Assembly: GCA_017548075.1 (NCBI GenBank)
Contig: JAFYNL010000052.1
Span: 1 to 64,000 of the forward strand
Length of the DNA stretch: 64,000 nucleotides
Reading direction: 5' to 3'
DNA from: Bacteroidaceae bacterium
Lineage (GTDB): Bacteria; Bacteroidota; Bacteroidia; Bacteroidales; Bacteroidaceae
Each line of letters starts with the position of its first letter. The stretch's first letter is position 1. Under the pieces are notes generated by a model that saw only the letters and a program-made list of their open reading frames with translations, was not told where the DNA came from and made no database searches. Both the position numbers and the translations under genes were made by a program. This document shows, in pieces, positions 24,906 through 34,484 of the stretch.

Positions 24906-27900
24906 ATGAAACAAAAACTTTTAAACAAACTATGGCTGCGAGTCGGAGTGCTCGTCGCCATCATGACAACCGCCCTAGCTGGAACAGTGAAGGCAGACAG
25001 TTATACCTACGATTTCAGTTCAGGAGGTGTTTTTAATGATGGTACAAACCCTACTGCTACTTGGACAACTGATTACTTTACAATTCTTCAAGAGCAGAAC
25101 ACGTCGACAACAAAAGTCGCAAACTATCTTACTGCTCCTAGATGGTATCAAAATCATCATGTAACTTTTACGCCTGCCGAAAACATTACTATTACCCAAA
25201 TTGTTATCAATTGTGGTGGAACTAACAATGGGCAGACAATTTCTGCTTCTACTGGGTCAGTTTCAAGTTCCGGCAATAATAGTACTTGGAGTGGTACTAT
25301 TACAAGTGCTTCTCCTTTAGTATTAACAATGGGAAAGCAATGTCGTCCGTCTTCAATTGTCGTTACTTACACTCCTGCTGGCGGAACTCCTACTTGTGCT
25401 GCTCCAACCTTCTCTCCTGCTGCAGGAACATATTCCTCTGCTCAAAGTGTAACTATCAGCACGACAACAGAAGGTGCAACCATCTACTATACTACAAATG
25501 GCGATGATCCCACCACTTCAAGCAGTGTTTATAGCGCACCTATAACCGTTAGTGAAACGACAACTGTTAAGGCTATTGCTACTGCAGATGGTTATAACAA
25601 TAGCTCTGTTGCTACAGCCGTTTATACTATCACCGTTCCCTCTACCATTGCAGAAGTGCGTGCTCAGGGAACGGGTTCCGTATTTACCAAAGGTGTTGTC
25701 ACAAGTTGTGTAGGAACAACAGGCTATATTCAGGATGCTACAGCAGCCATTTGTGTTTATGGTTCTTCTTTGACCGTTGGTGATGAGATTACAGTAAGCG
25801 GTACTCTTTCAACATACAAGGGCCTTTTGGAAATCACAACTCCTACCGTTACTGTCGTTTCCAGTGGTAACACAGTTAATCCTATTGTTAAAACGATTGC
25901 TGAAATTAAAGCAGATGACTATACTTCTAGTTCCTCGATTCAAGGTTTGTATGTTACAATCGAGAATGCTACGGTAACGGCTATTGATGGAAGTAACACC
26001 ACCATCGCTCAAGGCGAGAACACCATTGTTGTACGTGGTATTAGCAGCAGTGTTGAATATGCCGTGAATGATGTTCTTACTCTGAACGGAAATATCGGTT
26101 GTTTTGAGGCAGCACAGATTGTCAACCCGAAAGATGTTACTGTACAACAGAGTACCAATCCCGTCATCAATGCAAATGCAACTCTTAGCCTTGCTTACGA
26201 TGCTACAAGTGGTGAGATTGCTTATACAATTGCAAATCCTGTTTCTGGTGTGACACTTGCTGCAATAACTACTGCAGAGTGGATTAGCAATATTACCGTA
26301 GCGGCTGATAAGGTAACTTTCATCACAACTGCAAATGCAGGTTCTGCTGATCGCGAAGCTACTATCACCCTTAGCTACACAGGTGCAGAGGACAAGGCCG
26401 TTACTGTCACTCAAGGCCATTATGTACCCGATTATGCGGAGTTACCTTTCGAGTTCGATGGAGGCAAAGCAGACATTGAAAATACTGCAGGCTTGACTCA
26501 AAATGGACTTGGCGGTGACTATGGCTCTTCTCCCAAGTTAAAGTTTGATGGAACAGGTGACTATCTTGTCTTAAAGTTCAATGAGCGTCCTGGCACCCTG
26601 ACCTTTGACATTAAGGGCAACACTTTCAGTGAGGGGACTTTCACGGTACAGACCTCTGAGGATGGTGAGACCTACACAGACCTCGCAACTTATACTGAAC
26701 TTGGTGCTACCCAAGATGAAGAGTTCGACAACCTCGGAGAGGATGTTCGTTACATAAAGTGGATTTACACAGAAAAAGTTAACGGCAATGTAGCTCTTGG
26801 CAATATCACTTTGGCTAAGTATACAGAACCGGTACTTGTACCTTCTATTTCTGTTACTCCAGCATCAGTTAATGTCTCAGCAGATGGAGCAGAAGGCACA
26901 ATGACAGTGACATACGAGGACATCACTGAAGTGGTAGCAGAAGTGGCATTTTGCGATGCCGAGGGAAATGCTGCTACTTATGATTGGATAACTGCTGAAA
27001 TCAATAAAGATAATAATGTTTATTATTTGATAGATGCTAACGATGGCGCAGCTCGCACAGCTTATTTCAAAGTCTGGGCTCTTGACGACGATGCTAATGA
27101 GGTTTATTCTGAACTCATTACCATTACTCAGGCTGCTTATGTAGCTCCGTTTACTCCTGTTACATACACTCTCGCTTCGAGCATCACATCTGGCAAGCAC
27201 TACATCATTGTAGGAGCAAAAGATGACGAATATAAAGCTATGGGGCTACAGAACAATAATAACCGTGCTGCCATTGGTGTAACCGTCGACGGAAGCACAG
27301 CCACTGTTTCAACTGCTGAAGTCTTTGAGTTTGTCATCTATGGCCCAGATGCAAGTGGTCATTACGCCATCTACGACGAAAGTGCAAATAGCGGTTATTT
27401 GTATGCTGCAAGTAGTAGTAGCAATCACTTGAAGACACAGGCCAAGAACAATGTTAATGGTGAATGGTTAATCACCTTTGGTGAATACGATGAGGCCTCT
27501 ATTGTTGCTGATGGTAGCGACAATCGCAATGTGATGCAGTATAATGGTGGTAGCTCTCTCTTCTCATGCTATGCTAGTGCTTCACAGCTTCCTGTTTATC
27601 TTTATGTGAAAGATGGCGAGACAACTCCGAGCGAAAGCATATCACTTAACGGTTCTGGTTATGCCACTTATTGCAGTCAGAACGCACTTGACTTTACCAA
27701 TGCAGACGGCTTTACTGCTTGGGCAGTTACTGGTGTAGAAGGAACGACCATCAACTTCAGTCAACTTACAGGCAAGGCGCCGAGTGGTACTGGTATGCTT
27801 CTGATGGGAACTGCTGGCAATACTGTCACTGTTCCTTCTGCCACAGGTAAGGATAATCAGCCAGACAACCTCCTTGTAGGCTTTACTGAAGAAACTGCGG

Positions 27901-28178
27901 TTGAAGCTGATCTATATTATGGTCTGAAGGGTGATACCTTCAAGAAGGTGAATGCAGGGAATGTTCCTGCTGGTAAGGCTTTGCTGCCTGCTGAGGTGGT
28001 AGTTGCTGGAGTTAAGACCCTTACCTTCAACTTCGAAGACGATGCAACCGCTATCCAGACAATAGACAACGGACAACAGACGACAGGCAATGCTATTTAT
28101 AACCTTGCTGGTCAGCGTCTCCAGAAGATGCAGAAGGGCATCAATATTGTGAATGGAAAGAAAGTAATGGTAAAATAA
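24906..28178 (+). CDS. Large secreted multidomain adhesin-like protein (cassette 1)
   Basis: 1090 aa. The signal peptide (KLWLRVGVLVAIMTTALAG) nearly matches that of the protein at 28790. Domains in order are: a beta sandwich (30-155), a chitobiase C-terminal-like repeat (about 160-245, TIYYTTNGDDPTTSSSVYSA), an OB-fold-like domain (about 250-340), a BACON-type domain (about 420-500, ending in AVTVTQ), a carbohydrate-binding-like sandwich (510-640), another BACON-like repeat (650-750), a 150-residue module shared with the 884 aa neighbour (755-905), and a module shared with the nuclease protein (915-1045). It ends in YNLAGQRLQKMQKGINIVNG plus KKVMVK, a type IX-like sorting tail. No catalytic domain is seen; glycan binding is inferred. 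Confidence 0.8.
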   Translation: MKQKLLNKLWLRVGVLVAIMTTALAGTVKADSYTYDFSSGGVFNDGTNPTATWTTDYFTILQEQNTSTTKVANYLTAPRWYQNHHVTFTPAENITITQIVINCGGTNNGQTISASTGSVSSSGNNSTWSGTITSASPLVLTMGKQCRPSSIVVTYTPAGGTPTCAAPTFSPAAGTYSSAQSVTISTTTEGATIYYTTNGDDPTTSSSVYSAPITVSETTTVKAIATADGYNNSSVATAVYTITVPSTIAEVRAQGTGSVFTKGVVTSCVGTTGYIQDATAAICVYGSSLTVGDEITVSGTLSTYKGLLEITTPTVTVVSSGNTVNPIVKTIAEIKADDYTSSSSIQGLYVTIENATVTAIDGSNTTIAQGENTIVVRGISSSVEYAVNDVLTLNGNIGCFEAAQIVNPKDVTVQQSTNPVINANATLSLAYDATSGEIAYTIANPVSGVTLAAITTAEWISNITVAADKVTFITTANAGSADREATITLSYTGAEDKAVTVTQGHYVPDYAELPFEFDGGKADIENTAGLTQNGLGGDYGSSPKLKFDGTGDYLVLKFNERPGTLTFDIKGNTFSEGTFTVQTSEDGETYTDLATYTELGATQDEEFDNLGEDVRYIKWIYTEKVNGNVALGNITLAKYTEPVLVPSISVTPASVNVSADGAEGTMTVTYEDITEVVAEVAFCDAEGNAATYDWITAEINKDNNVYYLIDANDGAARTAYFKVWALDDDANEVYSELITITQAAYVAPFTPVTYTLASSITSGKHYIIVGAKDDEYKAMGLQNNNNRAAIGVTVDGSTATVSTAEVFEFVIYGPDASGHYAIYDESANSGYLYAASSSSNHLKTQAKNNVNGEWLITFGEYDEASIVADGSDNRNVMQYNGGSSLFSCYASASQLPVYLYVKDGETTPSESISLNGSGYATYCSQNALDFTNADGFTAWAVTGVEGTTINFSQLTGKAPSGTGMLLMGTAGNTVTVPSATGKDNQPDNLLVGFTEETAVEADLYYGLKGDTFKKVNAGNVPAGKALLPAEVVVAGVKTLTFNFEDDATAIQTIDNGQQTTGNAIYNLAGQRLQKMQKGINIVNGKKVMVK

Positions 28179-28205
28179 GAAAATAGGGAATTAAGGAAAT
28201 AAGAA

Positions 28206-28244
28206 AGGGCTGCGTGTGCAGCTCCAAAGCAAATCATCAGCCCT
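28206..28244 (+). terminator. Hairpin between cassette-1 large and small genes
   Basis: The stem AGGGCTG / CAGCCCT (28206-28212, 28238-28244) is followed by CTCTCTTT. It could terminate or attenuate transcription before the small gene at 28289. The other two cassettes have no such gap. Confidence 0.45.
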
Positions 28245-28288
28245 CTCTTTCTAAATCTCTTATTATCACAATTTCTAAATTTCAAATT

Positions 28289-28471
28289 ATGAAAAAGATA
28301 TATATTTCACCAGAATCTATAGAAGTACGACTGATGTCGTCTGCTATCCTTGCTGAGTCTGTGGAAAGACCTAATGTTACCGTTTCTGATGATGACGACG
28401 ACACTGTTGATGCAGATAAAGTAGATGTAAAGACTTTCACCTCTAAAAATCTGTGGGACAACGAATGGTAG
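28289..28471 (+). CDS. Small W-D-x-E-W protein 1
   Basis: 60 aa, from an ATG 110 bp after the 1090 aa gene. The N-terminus MKKIYISPESIEVRLMSSAI is nearly identical to that of the small protein at 31466. The middle is acidic (SDDDDDTVDADK) and the C-terminus is LWDNEW, ending exactly at the stop. It has no convincing signal peptide, no Cys and no recognised domain. Three proteins of this type follow three tailed secreted proteins in this window, so a linked role (for example chaperone, secretion partner, signal or peptide product) is suggested by context only. I know of no function for it. Confidence 0.78.
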   Translation: MKKIYISPESIEVRLMSSAILAESVERPNVTVSDDDDDTVDADKVDVKTFTSKNLWDNEW

Positions 28472-28548
28472 GCCTCACCCCAGCCCTCTCCCGCGGGAGA
28501 GGGAGATAGATAAGAGTAGCCCGCTTGGCAGTAATGCTAGGCGGGCTG
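28472..28548 (+). repeat. 77-bp repeat with palindrome and terminator, copy 1
   Basis: It begins at the small gene's stop. It holds the perfect palindrome CCCTCTCCCGCGGGAGAGGG (28484-28503) and then a stem AGCCCGC / GCGGGCT (28518-28524, 28541-28547) whose loop side also pairs (TTGGC / GCTAG). A near-identical copy lies at 31645-31721, with about five differences. The second hairpin is a likely terminator. The remainder of the 318-bp gap to 28789 holds only the next promoter. Confidence 0.82.
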
Positions 28549-28654
28549 CTTGTTTATGGAAGATAACTTGACCATTTAGGGAGGTGTTTTTGTACAAGAG
28601 TGAATGGTGTTTTGTATAAAATGTGCATGAAAAAGCAAAAAAAGTAGGAAAAAA

Positions 28655-28686
28655 TTTGTGAGGTTTTAGGAATTGTTATACTTTTG
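28655..28686 (+). promoter_or_regulatory. Promoter of the second large secreted protein
   Basis: TTTG at 28655-28658, a 20-bp spacer, and TACTTTTG at 28679-28686. A leader of about 95 nt precedes the ATG at 28790. Confidence 0.7.
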
Positions 28687-28789
28687 CGGCCGAATTGCCT
28701 TCGCGCGAGCATGTGCACGTATATAATAATAAGGTAAGGATTGACAAAAGACATCAATAACAAATAAATAACACCCTTAATTAAACATT

Positions 28790-31444
28790 ATGAAACAAAA
28801 CTTACTAAACAAACTATGGCTGCGAGTCGGTATGATTGTAGCCGTAATGACAACAGCTTTAGCTGGATCAGCATGGGCAGAAAGTGTGACCACAACCTTT
28901 GCATCAGGGTCAAATTATACTGCAGGAATGACACTTCCTTGTGCAACGGGTGGACTAGATTGGGTAACTTCTGGAAAGCCCAATGGTTTTGAAAATTCTG
29001 ATAATAACAGAGGAATGCAATGGACTGGAATAAATTCAGATTTGACAACAACTATAACCGATGCAACAATAACAGAAGTTAAGGTTGTTGCTTCCACCAA
29101 TCAGAGCGGATGTAGTATTAGTGCTTATGCTGGAAATACTCAAATCGGTTCTAGCCTTAGTATGTCAAAAAATAGTACTAATATTACTTATACCTTTTCT
29201 TTGACTACAGGCGCATCTGGTCAAATTAAAGTATCTTTAAATAATCCAGCCGGAAAAAAATCTATTTGGGTAAAGAGCATTACAGTTACCTACACTCCTG
29301 CAGGCTCTTCTGCTGTTGCAACAACAACCACTATTGATGCCTCAGGTATTACAAATACTAATCTTTACGATGGAACTGCAGCAGGTACATTGTCTGCTTC
29401 TGTAACGGAAACTGTTAGTGGTAATGCAGTATCTGGTGCTACTGTTACTTGGTCTTCTAGCAATACTGGCGTTGCGACTATCGATGCAAGTACAGGTGCA
29501 GTTACCCTCGTCGGTGCAGGTAATGTCAAATTTACTGCTGCTTATGCTGGAGTAGAAGACCAGTACATTGGTTCTTCAGCAGAATACAACATGACTGTTA
29601 CCAATACAGCTCCTGCAGCTCCTGCAACTTTGCCTTTTGTATGGGATGGTGGCACATCTACAGCACTTCTTGCAGTACAAGGTGTAACAGGAAATAGTCT
29701 GGGAGATTACGCTGAAGCTAATGCTCCTTATCTCGTTAAACTTGATAATACTGGCGACTATATCCAAGTTTGGACTAACGAACGTCCAGGTATTGTAACC
29801 ATTGACGTGAAAATGCTTGGCGGTGCAAACCCATCATCAATTATCGTTCAGGAGTCTGCAGATGGTGAAAACTTTACAAATTTGCAGACATTGACTATTA
29901 GTGGCACTCAAAATAGCGAGCTTGCATTAGAAACCTCAAGAGAGTTTGCGGAAACCTCCAGATATGTGCGTCTGTACTTCAATAAGGACAACAATGGCAG
30001 TAACATTGGTGTAGGTCCTATCTCCATAGATACTTATGCTCCGATTGTTCTTGACGACTACACACTTACGATTGCTAATCCTGAGAATGTTACAATTACT
30101 GCCACCTATGGTGAAGGTGAGGATGCACCTGTGTTGCAGAATGGTGAAAATGGAGAGGTAGAGGAAGGTACAGAGGTAATGATTGCCCTAACAATTGCTT
30201 CAGGTTATGTATTAGAGAGCCTGACTATTGCTGGGGTGGGGGAAGGACAAACAATAACTCCAGTTCCAGTACCAAATGCAGAGGGCGTTTATACATTCAA
30301 TATGCCTGCATTTAATGTAACCATCAGTGCCACTGTCACAGAATATGTTGCTCCTGTTACTGCTACTTATACTCTTGCAACAAGCATCACCTCTGGCAAA
30401 CGTTATGTTATTGCAAGCGGAAAAGAAGACGGAACTATTCAGGTGATGGGTGACCAAGCCAACAATAACCGTCCTGCAGTAGCTGCTACCATTACTGATG
30501 GTGTGCTGAGTGTTTCTGAAGGCTATGAGTTTGTTATCGAAAGTGCAACTGTTGGTAGCGCAAGTGGTTTCTCTATTCTCGACGAAAACGACCCCAGTGG
30601 TGCAGGTTATCTCTATGCTGCAAGCAGTAGTTCTAACTATTTGAGGACTCAGGCAGAAAATAATGCAAATGGTATCTGGGCTATTACCATTGGTGACGGC
30701 GGCGTAGCTTCTATTGTTGCTCAGGGAACGAACACTCGCAAAGTAATGCAGTACAATAGCACAAACACCCTCTTCTCTTGCTACGGCGAAGCATCACAGG
30801 CTGCTGTTTATCTCTTCGAGAAGGTTGAGGCTACTCCTGATCCTGTTACTATAAGAATTTCTAGTGTTGGCTATGGCACATTGTACTATGGTGACCGCAA
30901 TCTTGTTGTTCCTCAAGGTGTGACAGCCTCTACCTATAAGGTTACAAATAAACTGGAAGTCAGCAAGACCTATGGTAAGGATGATGTGATTCCCGCAGGT
31001 ACTGCTGTTGTGCTGCAGGCTGCTGCAGGTGATTATACCTTCAACCCAACAACCGATGCCGGCACTCCAGATGAAGCTAACCTCTTGAAAGGTTCTGACG
31101 TAGCTAAAGAGACCACAGGTGGTACTTACTACTACGCCCTGACACTGAATAAAGCTAAAGATCCTAATAGCGTAGGCTTCTACTGGATGGTAGAAGGAGG
31201 CGGTGCCTTCCAGAATGGCGCCCATAAGGCTTATCTCGCACTTCCTAATACTTTTGCATGGTATGCAGAGCATCCTAATGGTGTGAAGGGTTATATTGCA
31301 TTACCCGATGATGATGCAACAGGTATAGAGAACCTTAACGCTAACGTTAACCTTAACGAGAATATCTATAATCTCGCAGGTCAGCGCTTGCAGAAGATGC
31401 AGAAGGGCATCAATATCGTGAACGGAAAGAAGATTTTGAAGTAA
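28790..31444 (+). CDS. Large secreted multidomain protein (cassette 2)
   Basis: 884 aa. The signal peptide region (LLNKLWLRVGMIVAVMTTAL) is nearly the same as in the 1090 aa protein, pointing to duplication. An N-terminal beta sandwich (30-175) is followed by a bacterial Ig-like domain (about 180-280, TVTWSSSNTGVATIDASTG), a carbohydrate-binding-like sandwich (285-425), a short Gly/Glu repeat domain (430-520), the 150-residue module shared with the 1090 aa protein (520-685), a pre-tail module (690-845) and a linker encoded by TTAACG-type repeats. It ends in YNLAGQRLQKMQKGINIVNG plus KKILK. No enzyme domain is seen. Confidence 0.8.
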   Translation: MKQNLLNKLWLRVGMIVAVMTTALAGSAWAESVTTTFASGSNYTAGMTLPCATGGLDWVTSGKPNGFENSDNNRGMQWTGINSDLTTTITDATITEVKVVASTNQSGCSISAYAGNTQIGSSLSMSKNSTNITYTFSLTTGASGQIKVSLNNPAGKKSIWVKSITVTYTPAGSSAVATTTTIDASGITNTNLYDGTAAGTLSASVTETVSGNAVSGATVTWSSSNTGVATIDASTGAVTLVGAGNVKFTAAYAGVEDQYIGSSAEYNMTVTNTAPAAPATLPFVWDGGTSTALLAVQGVTGNSLGDYAEANAPYLVKLDNTGDYIQVWTNERPGIVTIDVKMLGGANPSSIIVQESADGENFTNLQTLTISGTQNSELALETSREFAETSRYVRLYFNKDNNGSNIGVGPISIDTYAPIVLDDYTLTIANPENVTITATYGEGEDAPVLQNGENGEVEEGTEVMIALTIASGYVLESLTIAGVGEGQTITPVPVPNAEGVYTFNMPAFNVTISATVTEYVAPVTATYTLATSITSGKRYVIASGKEDGTIQVMGDQANNNRPAVAATITDGVLSVSEGYEFVIESATVGSASGFSILDENDPSGAGYLYAASSSSNYLRTQAENNANGIWAITIGDGGVASIVAQGTNTRKVMQYNSTNTLFSCYGEASQAAVYLFEKVEATPDPVTIRISSVGYGTLYYGDRNLVVPQGVTASTYKVTNKLEVSKTYGKDDVIPAGTAVVLQAAAGDYTFNPTTDAGTPDEANLLKGSDVAKETTGGTYYYALTLNKAKDPNSVGFYWMVEGGGAFQNGAHKAYLALPNTFAWYAEHPNGVKGYIALPDDDATGIENLNANVNLNENIYNLAGQRLQKMQKGINIVNGKKILK

Positions 31445-31465
31445 GACCTATTATTCTGAAGCATT

Positions 31466-31642
31466 ATGAAAAAGATATATATTTCACCAGAGTCTATCGT
31501 AGTACGTCTGATGTCATCTGCTATCCTTGCTACATCTGGTCATGATGAAGTGGGCGATGGGAATCAGCTTACGAAAGAGAATGTAAATAACTTCGGTTCT
31601 TCCACAGGTGGTGGTAAGAGCATCTGGGACGAGGAGTGGTAA
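31466..31642 (+). CDS. Small W-D-x-E-W protein 2
   Basis: 58 aa, 21 bp after the 884 aa gene. Its first 24 residues (MKKIYISPESIVVRLMSSAI, then LATS) differ from those of small protein 1 at only a few positions, while the middle is unrelated and Gly/Asn-rich. It ends in IWDEEW. Conservation at both ends with a divergent centre suggests a leader-plus-core or two-contact organisation. No function is known to me. Confidence 0.76.
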   Translation: MKKIYISPESIVVRLMSSAILATSGHDEVGDGNQLTKENVNNFGSSTGGGKSIWDEEW

Positions 31643-31644
31643 CA

Positions 31645-31721
31645 GCCTCACCCCAGCCCTCTCCCGTAGGAGAGGGAGATAGATAAGAGCAGCCCGCTTG
31701 GCAGTAATGTCAGGCGGGCTG
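31645..31721 (+). repeat. 77-bp repeat with terminator, copy 2
   Basis: It begins 2 bp after the small gene's stop. The palindromic part is CCCTCTCC / GGAGAGGG (31657-31664, 31669-31676) and the terminator stem is AGCCCGC / GCGGGCT (31691-31697, 31714-31720), followed by TTATTTTTC. It matches copy 1 at about 72 of 77 positions. Confidence 0.82.
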
Positions 31722-31752
31722 TTATTTTTCCATGAAAAAAAAACAATAATCC

Positions 31753-31783
31753 TTTGCAGATTGCATAGAAAATCATAACTTTG
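31753..31783 (+). promoter_or_regulatory. Promoter of the secreted nuclease cassette
   Basis: TTTG (31753-31756), a 19-bp spacer, and TAACTTTG (31776-31783), a perfect match, 46 bp before the ATG at 31830. Confidence 0.82.
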
Positions 31784-31829
31784 CATTCGATTCTGTATAA
31801 AACACTTGCAATTATTCTATACTAAATAT

Positions 31830-34484
31830 ATGAAACGAACTTATTTATTTGTTTTGGTGGCACTGGTGGCTTTGCTTGCCAATGCTGCTGCGCCGAACAA
31901 TACGGGGACATACTACCGCGATGCCAATGGGTGTAAGGGCGCTGCCTTGAAGAGTGCGTTGCGCGGCATTATTTATAGCCGAACAGAGAAATCGTACGAC
32001 TATCTTTGGACGGCATTCTTTACGACGGATGTAGATGGGAACGGAAAGATATGGGATATGTACTCCAATATCACTCACTATACTCCTGTGACCAGTGGCT
32101 CTTCCTATTCCCAAGAAGGTGACTGCTACAATCGCGAGCATTCCTTCCCGCAGAGTTGGTTCGGCAGTAATGCACCTATGTACACCGACCTGCACCATAT
32201 CTATCCCACCGACGGAAAGGTGAATGGTATGCGTTCCAATTATCCCTTTGGCGAGACTACTGGCAACAAATACAAGTCTGCCAACGACTTCAGCAAGCTC
32301 GGCACTTGCACTGTCAGCGGCTATACTGGTACGGTGTTCGAGCCTGCGGACGAATACAAGGGCGATTTCGCGCGTACATATTTCTATATGATAACTTGCT
32401 ACGAGGAGAAACTCCACGACTGGTTCACGAACTATAGCAGCACCGAAGTCGTAGCTGTCATTGACGGCAGCACATATCCGGGCTTCCAGATTTGGCAACT
32501 GAACATGCTTCTTGCTTGGGCAGCTGCTGATCCTGTGAGCGATAAGGAGACGGCTCGCAACAATGCCGTTGATAATATTCAGCATAATCGCAATCCATTT
32601 ATTGATTATCCCGGTTTGGAGCAATACATCTGGGGCAGCAAGGTAGATGATGCTTTTAGCTACGACAATTATGTAGCACCCACTGAATATACTGGATACA
32701 ACGGAGGTGGCGGTCAAGGTGGTCAAACTGGGGAAGGAATAACATACAAACTGACAATTACCCCTGCAGACTTCAATACAACAAGCTATGCAGCTAACAA
32801 TAATGAGAAGACATCTTATGCTGTTTGTACCACTGATGCTTCGAAGACGTATGAAGTGAAATGGAGGTCTTATCAAGTGATGAAAGATGGCGAAACAATG
32901 CAGTGGGAGAAGAATAAGGGCTATATATACAATAGTACGGACTTAGGTTCTATAAATAGTGTAACGATAACGAAATGGTCTGGTCAAGGCACATATACTA
33001 CCTACTATGGGATAGCAGAACTACCATCATCATCAACAGAAGTTGGAGGCGGATATTTCAAGACTATTGTTAGTGGAGATAAGGTGGGTAAAACAAAGAG
33101 TGTTGAGGTTACTTTTACAATTTCCGAGGGTGGTGATACTCCCATAAATCCAAGTTTCAATAATCTAACAGATGTAAGTGTTGTTTATGGTTCTCCATTT
33201 ACATTAACAAAAGGCACTTTAGGAACATCGAATATTGTAACTAATGGAGAAGTGACGCTCAGCAGTTCAAATGAGAATGTCGTTACTGTTGACGGACTCA
33301 CAATTACACCCGTTGCTGTTGGCACAGCCCTTATCTCTGTCAATACGACAGCTACCTCAGCTTACAATGCTGGTAGTGTCATGTTCCCGATAACTGTCAA
33401 TGCACCAGAAGGGAAGACGGAAGCAAAGCCTTCAGAGCCAGAATTGTTATTTGGCGAAACGTTTGGTAGCAATACCGGTAGTGCTCGTGTATGGAATGAT
33501 TCTTATAGTGTTAAGAGTGGCATCAGCGATGTTTATTCCGGTATAACGAGTTATACCATCTCAAATGCCAAGCAAAGTAAGAACACGGTAGGTTTTACAG
33601 AGTCTGGCTTGATTCAGACAACGCAGGGAACCGATGCCTATATCATAATTGGCCCGCTGAATGTGGCAAACTATTCTGACCTGTCACTAACATATCAATG
33701 GAAGGCAAGTTCAGTCAATGGGACATACTCCACTTCAGCGTATTATGCCACAAGTTCAACAGGTCCATATACAGCCTTATCTGGCAGTAGCGCTGGAGCA
33801 ACAACTTTTGTTGAGTGCTCCTATTCTCTGCCCGCAGCAACACGGGTCAGCACACTCTATTTGAAGATTGTGTGGAACACGTCGAACACAGGAGGCGTTA
33901 TCGATGAAGTATCTTTGTCAAGTCTCACAGTAGCTCCCATTACCGCTAAGTTTAACAGTTATGGCTATGCTTCCTTCTGTTCAGAATATCCGCTTGACTT
34001 TACAAATGCTACGGACTTTAGTGCTTGGAAGATAACGAATATTAGTGGTGAGACGATTACGTTTGCGAAGGTAACAGGCTCTGTTAAGGGCGGCACAGGT
34101 TTGCTGCTGATGGGCGAAGCTGGTGCAACAGTAACAATTCCCTCTATTAATAGTACAAACGAACTCAACGACAACTTGCTCTATGGCGCAATGGTTCCCA
34201 CCTATGCAGAAGCTAACCAATACTATGGCCTTAAGGGTAAGTCGTTTGTTCCTGTGGCTGCAAGTACGGTTCCAGCAGGCAAAGCATTGTTGCCTGCGAA
34301 CATTATCTCTGGAGAAGAAGCAAAGACCTTTACCTTTGTGTTTGAAGACGATGAGGATGGCATAAACGACCTTAACGTTGACGTTAACGCCAACAATGAG
34401 ATTTACAACCTTGCAGGTCAGCGCCTTAGCAAGATGCAAAAAGGTATCAATATTGTGAACGGGAAAAAGATTTTGGTAAAATGA
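31830..34484 (+). CDS. Secreted endonuclease I family nuclease with C-terminal tail (cassette 3)
   Basis: 884 aa from the ATG at 31830 (MKRTYLFVLVALVALLANAA signal peptide); an upstream TTG is rejected. Residues about 25-270 are an endonuclease I (EndA/NucM, PF04231) domain with the His-metal block NREHSFPQSWFG near 101-112 and DLHHIYPTDGKVNGMRSNYP near 118-137. Such enzymes degrade extracellular DNA non-specifically. Beta-rich domains follow: 310-440, an Ig-like one near 445-530 and a jelly roll near 545-705. The pre-tail module shared with the 1090 aa protein spans 710-840. The tail is YNLAGQRLSKMQKGINIVNG plus KKILVK. Its stop overlaps the start of small protein 3. Confidence 0.88.
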   Translation: MKRTYLFVLVALVALLANAAAPNNTGTYYRDANGCKGAALKSALRGIIYSRTEKSYDYLWTAFFTTDVDGNGKIWDMYSNITHYTPVTSGSSYSQEGDCYNREHSFPQSWFGSNAPMYTDLHHIYPTDGKVNGMRSNYPFGETTGNKYKSANDFSKLGTCTVSGYTGTVFEPADEYKGDFARTYFYMITCYEEKLHDWFTNYSSTEVVAVIDGSTYPGFQIWQLNMLLAWAAADPVSDKETARNNAVDNIQHNRNPFIDYPGLEQYIWGSKVDDAFSYDNYVAPTEYTGYNGGGGQGGQTGEGITYKLTITPADFNTTSYAANNNEKTSYAVCTTDASKTYEVKWRSYQVMKDGETMQWEKNKGYIYNSTDLGSINSVTITKWSGQGTYTTYYGIAELPSSSTEVGGGYFKTIVSGDKVGKTKSVEVTFTISEGGDTPINPSFNNLTDVSVVYGSPFTLTKGTLGTSNIVTNGEVTLSSSNENVVTVDGLTITPVAVGTALISVNTTATSAYNAGSVMFPITVNAPEGKTEAKPSEPELLFGETFGSNTGSARVWNDSYSVKSGISDVYSGITSYTISNAKQSKNTVGFTESGLIQTTQGTDAYIIIGPLNVANYSDLSLTYQWKASSVNGTYSTSAYYATSSTGPYTALSGSSAGATTFVECSYSLPAATRVSTLYLKIVWNTSNTGGVIDEVSLSSLTVAPITAKFNSYGYASFCSEYPLDFTNATDFSAWKITNISGETITFAKVTGSVKGGTGLLLMGEAGATVTIPSINSTNELNDNLLYGAMVPTYAEANQYYGLKGKSFVPVAASTVPAGKALLPANIISGEEAKTFTFVFEDDEDGINDLNVDVNANNEIYNLAGQRLSKMQKGINIVNGKKILVK

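Noticed and set aside
28214..28288. Upstream extension of small protein 1
   Set aside because: The extension has no counterpart in the other two small proteins, which start at MKKxYIxPE, and it includes a likely hairpin.
31514..31786. Minus-strand frame through the second 77-bp repeat
   Set aside because: It reads the repeat and the antisense of small protein 2; similar spurious frames arise wherever this GC-rich palindrome occurs.
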